From Kitasatospora albolonga (lineage in GTDB: Bacteria > Actinomycetota > Actinomycetes > Streptomycetales > Streptomycetaceae), in contig CP020563.1 in assembly GCA_002082585.1 (NCBI GenBank), positions 558,001-622,000 of the forward strand: a DNA stretch of 64,000 nucleotides, written 5' to 3'. Below the pieces are notes generated by a model. It saw only the letters and a program-made list of their open reading frames with translations, was not told the origin of the DNA and did no database searches. Positions 20,401 to 29,797 of this stretch are shown piece after piece. Every line of letters begins with the position of its first letter. The stretch's first letter is position 1. The translations under genes were made by a program, and so were the position numbers.

Positions 20401-23400
20401 CTGCCGCCGACGCGCCGCCCGCCGAACACGTCGGCACGCTCTGCGAGATGTTCGCCGAGGTCCTCGGACTGGACCGGGTCGGCCCGCACGAGGGGTTCTT
20501 CACCATCGGCGGCCACTCGATGAGCGGGGTGCGCCTCGCCAACCGGATACGGGCCCGGCTCGGCGCCGACATCGCCGTCCGCGACCTGCTGCTGGCGCCC
20601 ACCCCCTCGGCCCTGGCCCGCCGGATCGCCGACACCGCCCCGGCGGCTGAGGGGGAGCACCGGCTCACCCCGTACGCGGACCGGCCCGAACGCGTCCCGC
20701 TCTCCTACGCGCAGCGCAGGCTCTGGTTCATCGACGCGTTCGAGGGGCCGAGCGCCACCTACAACATCCCCCTGGTCCTGCGCCCGGCCGCACCGCTCGA
20801 CGCGGACGTCCTGGCCGAGGCGCTGGCCGACCTCGTGGGCCGCCACGAGGCGCTCCGCACCCGCTACCGGGCCGTGGACGGCGAACCCCACCAGGACATC
20901 CTGCCGACGGCCCGGCCCGCGCTCGACGTGCGTACCGTCCCCGCCGGAGCGCTCGCCGCCGCCGTCGCCGCGGCCACCGGACACGTCTTCGACCTGGCCG
21001 AGGAGATCCCCCTGCGGGCCACGCTGCTGGAGCCCGACGACGGCTGCGGGGGCGGGCAGGTCCTCGTCCTGCTCGTGCACCACATTGCCGCCGACGGCTG
21101 GTCCACCGGCCCGCTCCTCGCCGACCTGGCCCACGCCTGCGCCGCCCGGTCCGAGGGCCGCGCGCCCGGGTGGCGGCCGCTGCCCGTCCAGTACGCCGAC
21201 TACGCCCTGTGGCAGCGGGAGTCGAGCACCGGAGAGGCGGCCAAGGCGCACCTGGCGTTCTGGGAGAAGACCCTCGCCGGAGCTCCCCCGGTGCTCGAAC
21301 TCCCCGCCGCCCGCCCCCGCCCCGCCGAAGCCTCCCACCGGGGCGGGCACGCCCCCGTCACGGTCGACGCGGCGACGCACGAGGCGCTGGAAGCCCTGGC
21401 CCGCCGCAGCGGCGCCACGCTGTTCATGGTCCTCCAGGCGGCGCTGGCCGCCGTACTCACCCGGCACGGGGCGGGCACCGATCTGCCCCTGGCGACCATG
21501 ACAGCGGGCCGGGACGACGAGGCGCTGAACGATCTGGTCGGCTTCTTCGTCAACACGCTGGTGCTGCGCACCGACACCTCCGGCGACCCCACCTTCGAGG
21601 AGCTCCTCGCCCGGGTCCGGGAGACCGATCTGGCCGCCTACGCGCACCAGGAACTCCCCTTCGACCGCCTGGTGGAACACCTCAACCCGGCCCGCAGCAC
21701 CGCCCACCACCCGCTGACCCAGACGGTGGTGCAGCTCCACCACGACTACACCGGCGACGCTTCCGGCGCCGACGCGTTCTTCCACCCGGCCGAACCGGGC
21801 ACCGGTGAAGGGCTGTCGACCAAGTTCGACCTGACCTTCGCCCTGTGGGAGCGGCAGGACGGCGACGGCGGCCGCGCCGGGCTGACCGGCGGTCTGGAGT
21901 ACGCCACCGATCTCTTCGACGCCCCGACCGCGGCGCTGCTCGCCGGTCATGTCGAGCAGGTGCTGCGGACCGCCGCCACGGACCCGGCGACCCGGATCGG
22001 GAGGATCGGCCTGCTCACCCCGGCCGAGCGGTTCAGGCTCGTGGACGAGTACAACGACACCGCCACGGCGACACAGAACCCGGGCACGGTGCATGAGTTG
22101 ATTGCCCGTCAGGCCACCGTGGCTCCCGACACCCCGGCGCTGATCACCGACGAGGAGACCATCGGGTACGGGGAGTTCGACGCCCGTGCCGAGGCGCTGG
22201 CCGCCCGCCTCCGGGAGGCGGGGGTGCGCCGGGGCGACACCGTGGGCGTCCTGCTGGAGCGCGGGGTGCCGCTGGTGGTGTCGGCGCTCGCCGCCCTGAA
22301 GTGCGGTGCCGCGTATCTGCCGCTGGACCCTCGGCTGCCGTCGGCCCGGATCGGGCTCATGGTGGCGGACGCGGCGGCCGTCCTGGTGGTCACGGACGAG
22401 GAAGGAGCCTCCTCCGTACCGCAGTTGGAGGGAACGGACACGGACCTGCCTGTGCTGATCGTCGGCAGCGAGGCCCCGGGGGAGGCGAGCACGGGCCCCG
22501 CCCCCGAGGACTCCGGGGCCACCGGGGACGATCTGATGTACGTGATGTTCACGTCCGGGTCCACGGGCCGCCCCAAGGGGGTCGGCGTCACCCACCGGAA
22601 CGTGGCGGCGCTGGCGGCCGACCGCGACATCGCCGCCGGGGGCCCGCACCGGATGCTGGTCCACTCGGCGACCGGGTTCGACGCCTCGGTCTTCGAGATC
22701 TGGGTGCCGCTGCTCAACGGCGGCAGTGTCGTGATCATGCGCGGCGACGGTACGGACCTGGCCGAGACCGCCCGTACCGTACGCGAACACAGCGTCACCG
22801 CCGCCTACTTCACCATGGGCCTCTTCCATGTCATGGCGGACGAGGGCCTGGACACCCTGGGGCTGCTGCGCGAGGTGTGGACCGGCGGGGACACCGCGTC
22901 GCCCCGGGCCGTCCAGCGGGTCCTGGAGCACTGCCCCGACACCGTCCTGGTCCACTCGTACGGGCCGACGGAGACCACCTTCGCCTCGCACAACCAGTGG
23001 TTCACGGCCGGTCGGCGCTCCCTCGGGGCCTCCGGGGTGCACCTCGGGCAGCCGATGGACAACACCCGCAGCCATGTCCTCGACGAGGCCCTGCGGCCCG
23101 TGCCGCCGGGGGTGCCCGGGGAGCTGTACATCGCCGGTTCCCATGTGGCGCGCGGCTACACGGGCAGGCCCGAGCTGACCGCGCTGCGGTTCCTTCCCGA
23201 CCCGTTCGAGGCGGACGGCAGCCGTATGTACCGTACGGGTGACCGCGTGGTGTGGACGGCCGGCGGTGAGCTGCGCTTCCTCGGGCGCACGGACGGCCAG
23301 GTCAAGCTGCGCGGCGTACGGATCGAGCCGGGCGAGGTCGAGCAGGCGCTGTCGGCGCACCCGGCGGCCGGACAGGTCCTCGCGGTGGTCCGCGAGGACA

Positions 23401-24686
23401 CGCCGGGGCAGAAGAGGCTGGTCTGCTACGTCGTACCGCGCACCGGCGAGAGCGTCACCGAGGCGCAGCTGCTGGCCACGGCCCGGGCCGCGCTGCCCGA
23501 GCACCTCGTGCCCTCCGCGGTCGTCCTTCTCGACGCGCTGCCGCTGACCGTCAACGGCAAGCCGGACCGGGCGGCGCTGCCCGCACCGCGCCGGGACTCC
23601 GGGACGGGCGGCGGGGGGAGGCGGCCCCGCAACGCCCGCGAGGAGGTGCTGTGCGGGCTGTTCGCCGAGATCCTCGGCGTGCCCCGGGTCGGCATCGACG
23701 ACAACTTCTTCACGCTGGGCGGGCATTCGCTGCTCGGCATCCGTCTGGTCAGCCGCGTCCGCTCGGTCCTGGGCATCGAACGCACCGTCCGCGACCTGTT
23801 CCGCTCCCCCACCCCCGCCGGACTGCTCGGCTCCGCCGAGGAGGGGGCGGCGGGTGCCATGGGCGTCCTGCTGCCGCTGAGCACACGGGGCGCCCGCCGC
23901 CCGCTGTTCTGCGTCCACCCGGGCACGGGGGTCGGCTGGGCCTATGCCGGTCTCGCCGGGCACCTGGGCGACGACCAGCCGCTGTACGCCCTCCAGGCGC
24001 GGGCGCTGAGCGAGCCGGGGTACCGGCCGCGCAGCGTCGAGGAGATGGCCGACGACTATCTGGAGCGCGTCCGGCAGGTCCAGCCCTGGGGCCCCTACCG
24101 GCTGCTCGGCTGGTCCTTCGGCGGGATCGTCGCCCACACGATGGCCGTCCGGCTCCGCGAGGCCGGGGAGCGGGTCGAGCTCCTCGCGCTGATGGACGTG
24201 CACCAGACGGGGCCCGGCAGCGTGTCCGTACTGCCGCCGCAGGCCGTCCCGGAGTCGGCCTCCGCGTCGGCGTCGGCATCGGCTTCGGCGCCGACCGGGG
24301 ACATCGCGAGCGCGGACACGGCAGGCGCGGACATCGCTGCCGAGGTGGAGCGCATCCGCCGCGAGGACCCCGTCCTCGGCGGGTTCAGCTCCGCCGAGAT
24401 CCGGGGCGTGCTCGCCGCCTCCGAGACGCACGCCGCTCTCATGGCCCGGCATGTTCCGGGGGTGGCCGACACCGGAGCCGTATTCTTCACCGCCCGCAGA
24501 ACAGGGGAGGCGGAGGGCGCCCTCGCCGCCACCTGGATTCCTTTTCTGGAAGGAATCATCGAGAACCACACCGTGGAATCCGGCCATCTCAAAATGGCCG
24601 GGCAAGAGCCTCTTTCACACATCGGAAGAGTCATTTCCGAGAAACTCTCCGCCCTGCAGGAAAACGAACTGAGGAGCCAGTCATGA
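17493..24686 (+). CDS. Terminal NRPS, A-C-T-C-A-T-TE
   Basis: This 2397-aa protein starts at ATG 17493 behind GGAGGA. The first A domain (about 15-480) ends in SGKINRK and runs within about 20 residues into a C domain, so it has no carrier of its own. Its A3 motif has Asn for Lys ([11 protein letters not shown]) and its pocket reads DAQDIYAVVK. C1 (HHVAGDG near 625) is followed by T1 (TIGGHSMSG near 1000) without an A domain. C2 (HHIAADG near 1196), A2 (about 1533-2030, pocket DAFYWGSFAK) and T2 (LGGHSLLG near 2068) form a complete module. The TE has GWSFGG and a late His, and contains a Ser-Ala repeat of about 12 residues. It should release the peptide by hydrolysis or cyclisation. Overlaps mbtH by ATGA. 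Confidence 0.93.
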   Translation: MAPIRTEDLLDGGPPPSPAPPVLDLIAHQVRVRPGACALVHGDARLTYAELADAVGDRARDLAGAGAGPGRLVALHRPRGIDAIVGLLAVLSTGAAYLPLDVQAPDARNAAILNDSCGDAAPAPAEVARLGEVVLAGPGSAEDAAYVIYTSGSTGTPNGVVVAHDSLAHFIAGAIPVYGIGAEDRVLQFSPLHFDASVQEVFATLGAGGTLVLRTEDMLDIGELLAGCARHGITVLDLPAAYWHELVHVLSTGSARLPECLRTVIIYGEAALPERVAQWRALTGERVRLLNAYGPTETTVVATVADLTRYEEGPVPIGRPLPGVRAAVVGGELLLLGGGLTRGYLGRPELTARRFIELDGERAYRTGDLVTIGEDRQIIYHGRADDEVKIGGQRIDPAAVDSVLAGHPKVREAAVVAQQDGDGVKRLVAFVVTEGGTGAEELRSWVRERMPAAAVPAAVSVVVALPRTSSGKINRKVLRTTDPRLPVVDEEPLPAEDRVPLSHAQRRLWLIDQLDGPSSVYNLPIVLELETAPDPAVLAAAVGDLADRHEALRTVFLAPGDEPYQHVLAPSAIRPRTVRCPADELPYQVALFTSETFDLSRELPLRVALFLPEDGPGATLAVLLHHVAGDGWSLTPLLTDLAHAYRARAGGRAPEQEPLPVQYADYTLWQNELLGGADDPDSAVARGLEHWREALGGLPAVTGLPLDRPRPAVPSHRGGLVDVTLEADVHAELVRLAADHDASLLMVLQAALGLALRAAGAGDRVALGTPVAGRDDEALDALVGFFVNTLALPTDTSGDPAFTELLDRVRDTDLAAFAHQGIPFDLVVEHLNPPRSPGVHPLFQVMLTLTAAGPDDRAFRFGPIDGRFAASGPATTKFDLTASCVEHRDAEGAPAGLQLGMEYALDVLDRDTAGILLAALERALRTAAARPAERVTDTALVTPEDRRALDVRRERTAAEAAAALNRAAVPAADAPPAEHVGTLCEMFAEVLGLDRVGPHEGFFTIGGHSMSGVRLANRIRARLGADIAVRDLLLAPTPSALARRIADTAPAAEGEHRLTPYADRPERVPLSYAQRRLWFIDAFEGPSATYNIPLVLRPAAPLDADVLAEALADLVGRHEALRTRYRAVDGEPHQDILPTARPALDVRTVPAGALAAAVAAATGHVFDLAEEIPLRATLLEPDDGCGGGQVLVLLVHHIAADGWSTGPLLADLAHACAARSEGRAPGWRPLPVQYADYALWQRESSTGEAAKAHLAFWEKTLAGAPPVLELPAARPRPAEASHRGGHAPVTVDAATHEALEALARRSGATLFMVLQAALAAVLTRHGAGTDLPLATMTAGRDDEALNDLVGFFVNTLVLRTDTSGDPTFEELLARVRETDLAAYAHQELPFDRLVEHLNPARSTAHHPLTQTVVQLHHDYTGDASGADAFFHPAEPGTGEGLSTKFDLTFALWERQDGDGGRAGLTGGLEYATDLFDAPTAALLAGHVEQVLRTAATDPATRIGRIGLLTPAERFRLVDEYNDTATATQNPGTVHELIARQATVAPDTPALITDEETIGYGEFDARAEALAARLREAGVRRGDTVGVLLERGVPLVVSALAALKCGAAYLPLDPRLPSARIGLMVADAAAVLVVTDEEGASSVPQLEGTDTDLPVLIVGSEAPGEASTGPAPEDSGATGDDLMYVMFTSGSTGRPKGVGVTHRNVAALAADRDIAAGGPHRMLVHSATGFDASVFEIWVPLLNGGSVVIMRGDGTDLAETARTVREHSVTAAYFTMGLFHVMADEGLDTLGLLREVWTGGDTASPRAVQRVLEHCPDTVLVHSYGPTETTFASHNQWFTAGRRSLGASGVHLGQPMDNTRSHVLDEALRPVPPGVPGELYIAGSHVARGYTGRPELTALRFLPDPFEADGSRMYRTGDRVVWTAGGELRFLGRTDGQVKLRGVRIEPGEVEQALSAHPAAGQVLAVVREDTPGQKRLVCYVVPRTGESVTEAQLLATARAALPEHLVPSAVVLLDALPLTVNGKPDRAALPAPRRDSGTGGGGRRPRNAREEVLCGLFAEILGVPRVGIDDNFFTLGGHSLLGIRLVSRVRSVLGIERTVRDLFRSPTPAGLLGSAEEGAAGAMGVLLPLSTRGARRPLFCVHPGTGVGWAYAGLAGHLGDDQPLYALQARALSEPGYRPRSVEEMADDYLERVRQVQPWGPYRLLGWSFGGIVAHTMAVRLREAGERVELLALMDVHQTGPGSVSVLPPQAVPESASASASASASAPTGDIASADTAGADIAAEVERIRREDPVLGGFSSAEIRGVLAASETHAALMARHVPGVADTGAVFFTARRTGEAEGALAATWIPFLEGIIENHTVESGHLKMAGQEPLSHIGRVISEKLSALQENELRSQS

Positions 24687-24898
24687 GTAACACCGTCAAC
24701 CCCTTCGACGACACCGAGGGCATCTTCCACGTGGTCGTGAACGACGAGGGCCAGCACGCGCTGTGGCCCGAGTTCGCCGACATCCCCGCAGGCTGGAGCA
24801 GCGTCTGGGGAGCCGGCAGCCGCGCCGACGCCCTCGACTACATCACCGCGAACTGGACGGACATCCGCCCGCGGAGCCTGGTCGCCCAGTACTCCTGA
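24683..24898 (+). CDS. MbtH-like protein
   Basis: A 71-aa MbtH-family chaperone that binds and activates adenylation domains. The family signature is clear: NPFDD near the N-terminus, a W-P-x-F segment, a GW-S-V-W-G segment and a C-terminal WTDIRPRSL. Its start overlaps the stop of the terminal NRPS by 4 nt, and a strong hairpin follows 22 nt downstream. It is therefore the last gene of the NRPS transcript. Confidence 0.95.
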   Translation: MSNTVNPFDDTEGIFHVVVNDEGQHALWPEFADIPAGWSSVWGAGSRADALDYITANWTDIRPRSLVAQYS

Positions 24899-24920
24899 AA
24901 CACCTGGGGAAGAATCACGG

Positions 24921-24964
24921 AAAGGGCCGTGACCCGCGCATGAATGCGCGGGTCACGGCCCTTT
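24921..24964 (+). terminator. Perfect 20-bp terminator hairpin after mbtH
   Basis: Arms 24921-24940 and 24945-24964 are fully complementary around a TGAA loop. The inverted repeat starts AAAGGG and ends CCCTTT, giving a short T-run on the 3' side. It separates the NRPS operon from the glutamate mutase operon. Confidence 0.9.
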
Positions 24965-25066
24965 CTGCTACCCCTGGCACATGCAGAAACTGCCGCTTCC
25001 TGCTGCCGCCGCTACTTCCCCTCCGACTTCCCCTCGGGGAATCATCAGGCCCCTATTCTCAAAGGC

Positions 25067-25480
25067 ATGAAGATACTCCTGAGCGGTACCGCTTCGGATT
25101 CACACACCTGGAATCTCGTGTACCTCGGGCTCTTTCTGGAGGAGCTGGGGCACGAGGTCACCAACCTGGGGCCCTGTGTGACCCCCGAGCTGCTGGTGGC
25201 CTCCTGCCGCCGGCACTCCCCCGACCTGGTGGTGCTCAGCAGTGTCAACGGCCACGGCTACCGCGACGGCCTCGCCGCCGTCGAGCGGCTGCGCGCGGAG
25301 CCCGCGACGGCCGCGCTGCCCGTGGTGATCGGCGGCAAGCTCGGCGTGGCCGGCTGCCGCCAGGAGGCCGACGTCACCGCACTGCTGCGGGCAGGCTGCG
25401 ACGCGGTCTTCGGCGACGGCGACCTCGACGCCCTGCGCGAGTTCCTGGCCGCGCGCGACCGCGACCGGGTGGCGACGTGA
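25067..25480 (+). CDS. Methylaspartate (glutamate) mutase, small B12-binding subunit
   Basis: A 137-aa cobalamin-binding subunit. With the large subunit it rearranges L-glutamate to L-threo-3-methylaspartate. The B12 motif reads D-S-H-T-W-N at residues 11-16, where the canonical form is DxHxxG, so the last Gly is Asn here. The later B12 signatures SSVNGHG and GGKL are present. ATG 25067 is chosen because an upstream in-frame ATG would add residues unrelated to the family. The stop overlaps the large-subunit GTG by 4 nt. 3-Methylaspartate is a known building block of acidic lipopeptides such as friulimicin. Confidence 0.9.
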   Translation: MKILLSGTASDSHTWNLVYLGLFLEELGHEVTNLGPCVTPELLVASCRRHSPDLVVLSSVNGHGYRDGLAAVERLRAEPATAALPVVIGGKLGVAGCRQEADVTALLRAGCDAVFGDGDLDALREFLAARDRDRVAT

Positions 25481-26775
25481 GCACCGCCCCGCCGCCCTTC
25501 GGGGCCTTCGTCGCGGCGGGCGCCTCGGTCGGCCGCCTCGTCGTCCAGCCCCGCATGGGGTTCAGCGACCCCGGCGCGATGCGGGACGGACTGACCCGGA
25601 CCAAGGCCGCCACCGCCACCACCGTCGGCACCCTGACCATCGACAGCTACACCCGGGTGGGCGATCTGACGGCGGCCCGGGACGCCGTCGCCGAGGGCGC
25701 CCGGCTCAACGGCTACCCGATCGCCACCCACCCGCGGGCCGTCACCCGGTCCCTGCTCGACGCGGTGATGGACGACGGCTTCCCCGTACAGGTACGCCAC
25801 GGCTCCTCCCGGCCGGAGGCCATCATCCGCGCCCTCACGGCGGCGGGCCTGGACGCCACCGAGGGCGGCCCGGTCTCCTACTGCCTGCCCTACGGACGCA
25901 CCCCGCTGCGGGAGTCCGTCGCGTCCTGGGCGCGCGGCTGCGAGCTGCTCGCCGACGGCGCCCGCCCCGGCGGCGTACCGCACCTGGAGAGCTTCGGCGG
26001 CTGCCTGCTCGGGCAGCTCTGCCCGCCGGGGCTGCTCGTCGCCATGAGCGTGCTGGAGTGCGTGTTCTTCGCCCGGTACGGCCTGCGCAGCGTCTCCCTG
26101 AGCTACGCCCAGCAGACCGACCGGGCCCAGGACGAGGAGGCGGTACGCGCGCTGCGGCGGCTGGCCGGGGAGTTCCTCCCGGCGGGCGTCGACCACCATG
26201 TGGTGCTCTACACCTATATGGGCGTCTACCCCCGCACCGAGCAGGGCGCGACCCGGCTGCTGGAGTCGTCCGCCCGGCTCGCGGTACGGGCCGGGGCGCA
26301 GCGGCTGCTCGTCAAGACGACGGCCGAGGCCCTCCGCATCCCCACCGTCGAGGAGAACGTCCGGGCGCTGGAGACGGCGGCCGCGGCGGCCGCGCTCGCC
26401 GGGAGCCCGCCGTCCCCGGGAGAGGGTCCGGGGGCAGGGCCGGGGGCGGACGCCGACAGCGAGGTGTACCAGGAGGCCCGCACGCTGGTCGAGACCGTCC
26501 TCGGCCTCCACACCGATCCGTCCCGCGCGCTGCTCATGGCGTTCGAACGCGGCCTGCTGGACGTCCCGTTCTGCCTCCACCCCGACAACGCGGGCCGCTC
26601 CCGCAGCTTCATCGACCCCGCAGGCCGGCTCCGGTGGTCGCGTACCGGGTCGATGCCGATCCGTCCGGACGCGGGGGCCGACGCCACCGAGCTCACCGCG
26701 TCCGGCCTGCTCACCGCCCTCAACCATGTCGCCGAACGCTACGACCGGGCAGCGGCGCCCCAGCCCGTCGGCTGA
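25477..26775 (+). CDS. Methylaspartate (glutamate) mutase, large subunit
   Basis: A 432-aa GTG-start protein matching the catalytic E subunit of glutamate mutase. Family features include RHGSSRPEAI and the FGGCLLGQLCPP region. It forms the TIM barrel that abstracts hydrogen with adenosylcobalamin-derived radical chemistry. It is coupled by GTGA to the small subunit. A Gly/Pro/Ala-rich insertion of about 25 residues near 310-330 replaces a normally compact segment. In this locus it most likely supplies 3-methylaspartate for the NRPS. Confidence 0.9.
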   Translation: MSTAPPPFGAFVAAGASVGRLVVQPRMGFSDPGAMRDGLTRTKAATATTVGTLTIDSYTRVGDLTAARDAVAEGARLNGYPIATHPRAVTRSLLDAVMDDGFPVQVRHGSSRPEAIIRALTAAGLDATEGGPVSYCLPYGRTPLRESVASWARGCELLADGARPGGVPHLESFGGCLLGQLCPPGLLVAMSVLECVFFARYGLRSVSLSYAQQTDRAQDEEAVRALRRLAGEFLPAGVDHHVVLYTYMGVYPRTEQGATRLLESSARLAVRAGAQRLLVKTTAEALRIPTVEENVRALETAAAAAALAGSPPSPGEGPGAGPGADADSEVYQEARTLVETVLGLHTDPSRALLMAFERGLLDVPFCLHPDNAGRSRSFIDPAGRLRWSRTGSMPIRPDAGADATELTASGLLTALNHVAERYDRAAAPQPVG

Positions 26776-26790
26776 CCCCCGCCCACCACT

Positions 26791-26820
26791 GCCATCGCCA
26801 TCGCCATCGCCATCGCCATC
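26791..26820 (+). repeat. Hexanucleotide tandem repeat (GCCATC)x5
   Basis: Five perfect copies of GCCATC lie between the mutase large subunit and the AsnA-like gene. The tract is intergenic and not part of either reading frame. Unit slippage would change spacing upstream of the AsnA-like gene, whose AGGAG lies at 26864-26868. Confidence 0.9.
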
Positions 26821-26875
26821 ACCAACTCCCCACGTCCCCCGGATGCTTCGGGACACACCGAACAGGAGACCTGCC

Positions 26876-27880
26876 ATGGACCAGACCCCGCGAACCGGCG
26901 GAGCGACCACCCCGCCCCCGCTCGGCGAACACCTCCGCTCGCCGCAGCTGCGCGCCGCCATGCTCGTCCAGCAGGAGGCCCTGCACGCGGCCAGGGACTA
27001 TCTGCGCGGCGAGGGCTTCGTGGAGCTGCTGCCGCCGCTCGTCGGCCCGGTCACCGACCCCGGCGGCCGGGGCGCCAAGGCCCTGGACGTCGACTACTAC
27101 GGCCACTCCTACAAGTTGATGACCAGCGCCATCCTCTACAAGCAGGCGTCGCTGCGCGGCTTCCCCCGGCTCTTCTACATCGCCCCGAACGTCCGGGTCG
27201 AGCCCGAGGAGACCGCCACCACCGGACGCCACCTGGTGGAGTTCCACCAGATCGACGTGGAGATCGCCGAGGCGAGCCGTGAGGAGGCGCAGGAGATCGC
27301 CGCCGGACTCCTCACCCATGTCACCGAGCAGGTGTTCACGGCGATCCCCGGCGTCCTGGCCGAACTCGGCCGCGACGAGGCAGGCTTCGCCGACGTACGG
27401 AGCGGGAAGTACGACGTGTGCACCCACCACGAGGCGGTCACCCGGCTGCTGGCCTCCGGCCACCCGCAGAACCCCGACGGCGAGATCGACTGGGCCGGTG
27501 AGCGGCTCCTCTCCCTGGAGAGCGACCGGCCGTTCTTCATCAACGACTACCCCAAGGGCTCCCGCGGCTTCTACGACCGGGAGGACCCCGAAAACCCCGG
27601 CGTGCTGCGCAACTTCGACCTGATCGCCCCGCACGGCTACGGCGAGATCGTCTCCGGCAGCGAGCGGGAGTCCGACTACGCGACCATCGTCACGCGGATG
27701 CGGGAGAGCGGCGAGAACCCCGCGAAGTACGCCTGGTACCTGAAGGAGGCCCGTGAGGGCATCCCCGCCAGCGCCGGTTTCGGCATGGGCCTCCAGCGCC
27801 TCGTCCGCTTCCTCACCGGCCTCGACGCCGTATGGCAGGTCAGCGCCTACCCGAAGCTCCCCGGGGTGATGGCCCCGTGA
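26876..27880 (+). CDS. AsnA-like class II aminoacyl-tRNA-synthetase-fold ligase
   Basis: A 334-aa protein matching the catalytic core of AspRS/AsnRS. Motif 2 is visible (N-V-R-V-E-P-E-E-T followed by HLVEFHQID) and motif 3 is GFGMGLQRLVRF. There is no anticodon-binding OB domain. Archaeal proteins of this type (AsnA) are asparagine synthetases, not tRNA synthetases. In a cluster with glutamate mutase it may amidate or otherwise activate aspartate or 3-methylaspartate. That substrate is an inference. It starts at ATG 26876 after AGGAG and overlaps the next gene by GTGA. Confidence 0.82.
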   Translation: MDQTPRTGGATTPPPLGEHLRSPQLRAAMLVQQEALHAARDYLRGEGFVELLPPLVGPVTDPGGRGAKALDVDYYGHSYKLMTSAILYKQASLRGFPRLFYIAPNVRVEPEETATTGRHLVEFHQIDVEIAEASREEAQEIAAGLLTHVTEQVFTAIPGVLAELGRDEAGFADVRSGKYDVCTHHEAVTRLLASGHPQNPDGEIDWAGERLLSLESDRPFFINDYPKGSRGFYDREDPENPGVLRNFDLIAPHGYGEIVSGSERESDYATIVTRMRESGENPAKYAWYLKEAREGIPASAGFGMGLQRLVRFLTGLDAVWQVSAYPKLPGVMAP

Positions 27881-29211
27881 GCGCCCTCGCCGCACCGGGC
27901 TTCCCCGAGGCCCTGATCCGCGCCCGGGCCCGCAACGGGACCGCCGAGGTGTTCCCCGCCCCGGACGCGTACGGGAGGGAACTCTTCGGCCCTGAGGCGT
28001 ACGGGACGGGTTCGGGCTCCGAGCACGCCCCCGGCACCGGCCCCCACTCCCTGGGCTCCGGCCCCGGCGACAGCCTCGACCGTGCCCGGATCGTCCCGCC
28101 GGTCTTCACCCCCGAACGCCTCGAGAAGCTCATCGACCTCGCCCGCGAACCGGAGTTCACGGACGTCGACCTGACCACCCGGATCGGCGGCTTCGCCTCG
28201 CGGCTCCCGCTGTACCTGTCCGCCTTCGGCTCCACCCGGGCAGGCAGCGGCGACCTGGCCCTGCACGCCACCCGGCAGGCCGCCCGGCTCGGCATCCCCA
28301 TGGTGATCGGGGAGAACATGATCCCCGTCCACGGCTACCGCCGGGCCGGTGACGCCGGACGCTCCGCGCTCCTCGGCCGCATCGGGGCCTATCTCGACGC
28401 CGTGCCCGACGGAGTCGGCGGCATCGTCGTCCAGCAGTCCACCGAGGACGCCGACTCCGAGGTCTGGAACCTCCTCTACAGCGACCCCGCCCTGCGCCCG
28501 CTCCTGGAGACCGGCCGCCTCGCCTTCGAGCTGAAGACGGGCCAGGGCGCCAAGCCGGGGCTGGGCGGGATGACCGTCGTCGGCGGTGCCGAGGCCGAGC
28601 AGCTCGCCCGGCGCTTCACCGTGCGCAAGGTCTTCGACGAGCCGGGCGAGAGGCAGCTGCGCTGCGCCACCCCCGGCACGTTCACGGACGAGATCCTCCG
28701 CCAGCAGCTGCGCTTCATGCGGAACAACTTCCCCCGGGCCGGTACCTGGGTGAAGTTCCACCCCGGCCGCGACATCGCGGACGCCGCGCGGACCGCCTGG
28801 GCCGCCGGTGCCGAGGCGGTGACCGTGGACGGCGCGGAGGGCGGCACGGGCTACGCGCCCCGGGTCTTCCTGGGCCAGGTCGGCCTGCCGCTCGCCGAAT
28901 GCCTGCGCCGCATCGGCCGCCCCGACGGCTGCCTGCTCGCCAGCGGCGGTATGTGGGAGGGCGGACGCGCGCTGCGCGCCCTGGCCCTCGGCGCCGGTGC
29001 CGTCGGGCTGGGCCGCGCCGCCCTGATCGCCGTGGACGAGGACCCCGAACACGGCCTGGAGCGCCTCGTCGACGCCCTCGCCCTCGAACTGCGCCTGCTC
29101 ATCAGCGCCCTCGGCAAGTACGGCGTCACCGCCGTCGGCCCCGAGGACCTCTGGTGGCCGGACGCACCGGAGCACCGGTCGGTGCCCGATCCGCTGGGAG
29201 CGGTGCGGTGA
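27877..29211 (+). CDS. Stand-alone FMN glutamate-synthase-like protein
   Basis: A 444-aa protein matching the FMN-binding domain of glutamate synthase large subunit. The loop ELKTGQGAKPGLGG, the TVDGAEGGTGYAP segment and the SGGMWEGG phosphate-binding region fit the family. The cysteines that ligate the 3Fe-4S cluster in GltB are not visible, and there is no glutaminase domain. A redox or amino-transfer step on an amino acid precursor is plausible, but the reaction is unknown. It is translationally coupled on both sides (GTGA with the AsnA-like gene, GTGA with the next gene). Confidence 0.8.
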   Translation: MSALAAPGFPEALIRARARNGTAEVFPAPDAYGRELFGPEAYGTGSGSEHAPGTGPHSLGSGPGDSLDRARIVPPVFTPERLEKLIDLAREPEFTDVDLTTRIGGFASRLPLYLSAFGSTRAGSGDLALHATRQAARLGIPMVIGENMIPVHGYRRAGDAGRSALLGRIGAYLDAVPDGVGGIVVQQSTEDADSEVWNLLYSDPALRPLLETGRLAFELKTGQGAKPGLGGMTVVGGAEAEQLARRFTVRKVFDEPGERQLRCATPGTFTDEILRQQLRFMRNNFPRAGTWVKFHPGRDIADAARTAWAAGAEAVTVDGAEGGTGYAPRVFLGQVGLPLAECLRRIGRPDGCLLASGGMWEGGRALRALALGAGAVGLGRAALIAVDEDPEHGLERLVDALALELRLLISALGKYGVTAVGPEDLWWPDAPEHRSVPDPLGAVR

Positions 29212-29672
29212 GCGCGGGCCGCCGAGGGGGCCGTACGGTATCCGCCGCCCGCCGGGGAAGCCGTACCGCGTCCGCTGCTCGTACGGTATCCGCCGCTCGC
29301 CGGGGAAACCGTACGGTGGCCGCCGGGCGGCGCCCTCCCGGGGGGCGCGCCCCGGCCGCCCGCAGCCGTCACCTCGCGAACTGCACCGTCCACGCCCGTT
29401 TCGCCCTCTCCGAGATCCCCCGGATCAGCGTGGCCACCGCCCCCGACGAGGGCTCCGCGACCGTGGCCCGGGCCGCCGCCGTACGGGCCCTCGCCGAGGC
29501 CGGGCGCGGCTACCTCGGCGGCCGCGTCGACGTGCGCACCTACGGCGGGCCCGCCCGCCCGCGCTCGGTGCGCCGGGCAGCCGACCGCGCGGTGGCCCTC
29601 GCCGTCGCGGCGAGCCTGCGCGGTGACATGACCGGCGTACGGGTCCGGGTCCGGGTGCGCCCGCTCGCCTGA
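29208..29672 (+). CDS. Small protein of unknown function in the methylaspartate operon
   Basis: A 154-aa GTG-start protein coupled by GTGA to the FMN protein. The first 50 or so residues are Arg/Ser/Ala-rich and come from a degenerate DNA repeat. The C-terminal 100 residues look globular: an NCTVHARFALSE segment, an Ala-rich helix, then a VRVRVRVRP strand. I recognise no family. Its place at the end of a tightly coupled operon suggests a partner of the AsnA-like or FMN protein. The true start could lie downstream of the repeat. Confidence 0.6.
   Translation: MSAGRRGGRTVSAARRGSRTASAARTVSAARRGNRTVAAGRRPPGGRAPAARSRHLANCTVHARFALSEIPRISVATAPDEGSATVARAAAVRALAEAGRGYLGGRVDVRTYGGPARPRSVRRAADRAVALAVAASLRGDMTGVRVRVRVRPLA
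29215..29330 (+). repeat. Degenerate ~30-bp tandem repeat at a gene 5' end
   Basis: Units related to GCCGGGGAARCCGTACGG and GTATCCGCCGCTC recur three to four times. They encode the repetitive N-terminus of the small unknown protein. Confidence 0.65.
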
Positions 29673-29797
29673 CCGACCCCGCCTGCCGCAGGCCACGCAG
29701 CCCTCAGACCCGCAGAAACCGCCGTACCGCCACCGCGACCCCGCCCTGCCCCACCCGCCCTGTCCCGCCCCGACCGACTCCGCAGAAGGCCGACCCC

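Noticed and set aside
24250..24295. Frameshift or sequencing artefact at the Ser-Ala repeat in the TE domain
   Set aside because: The frame stays open and TE motifs continue on both sides, so it is an in-frame low-complexity insertion.
17475..24605. A 2376-aa open frame on the minus strand across the terminal NRPS
   Set aside because: It is an antisense shadow caused by GC-rich third positions. It has no domains and the plus-strand NRPS is unambiguous. Other long antisense frames (for example 1199-3457, 13413-17435, 33473-35854, 40019-43570, 43345-47043, 58930-61197) were rejected for the same reason.
119..24898. Assignment to a named peptide antibiotic
   Set aside because: Glutamate mutase, SyrP-like hydroxylase and starter C suggest an acidic acyl-peptide, but module order and three unrecognised pocket codes do not match a cluster I can name with confidence.
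24944..25066. Upstream start for the mutase small subunit
   Set aside because: It lies inside the terminator hairpin and adds residues with no family match; ATG 25067 fits the family N-terminus (MKILLSG).
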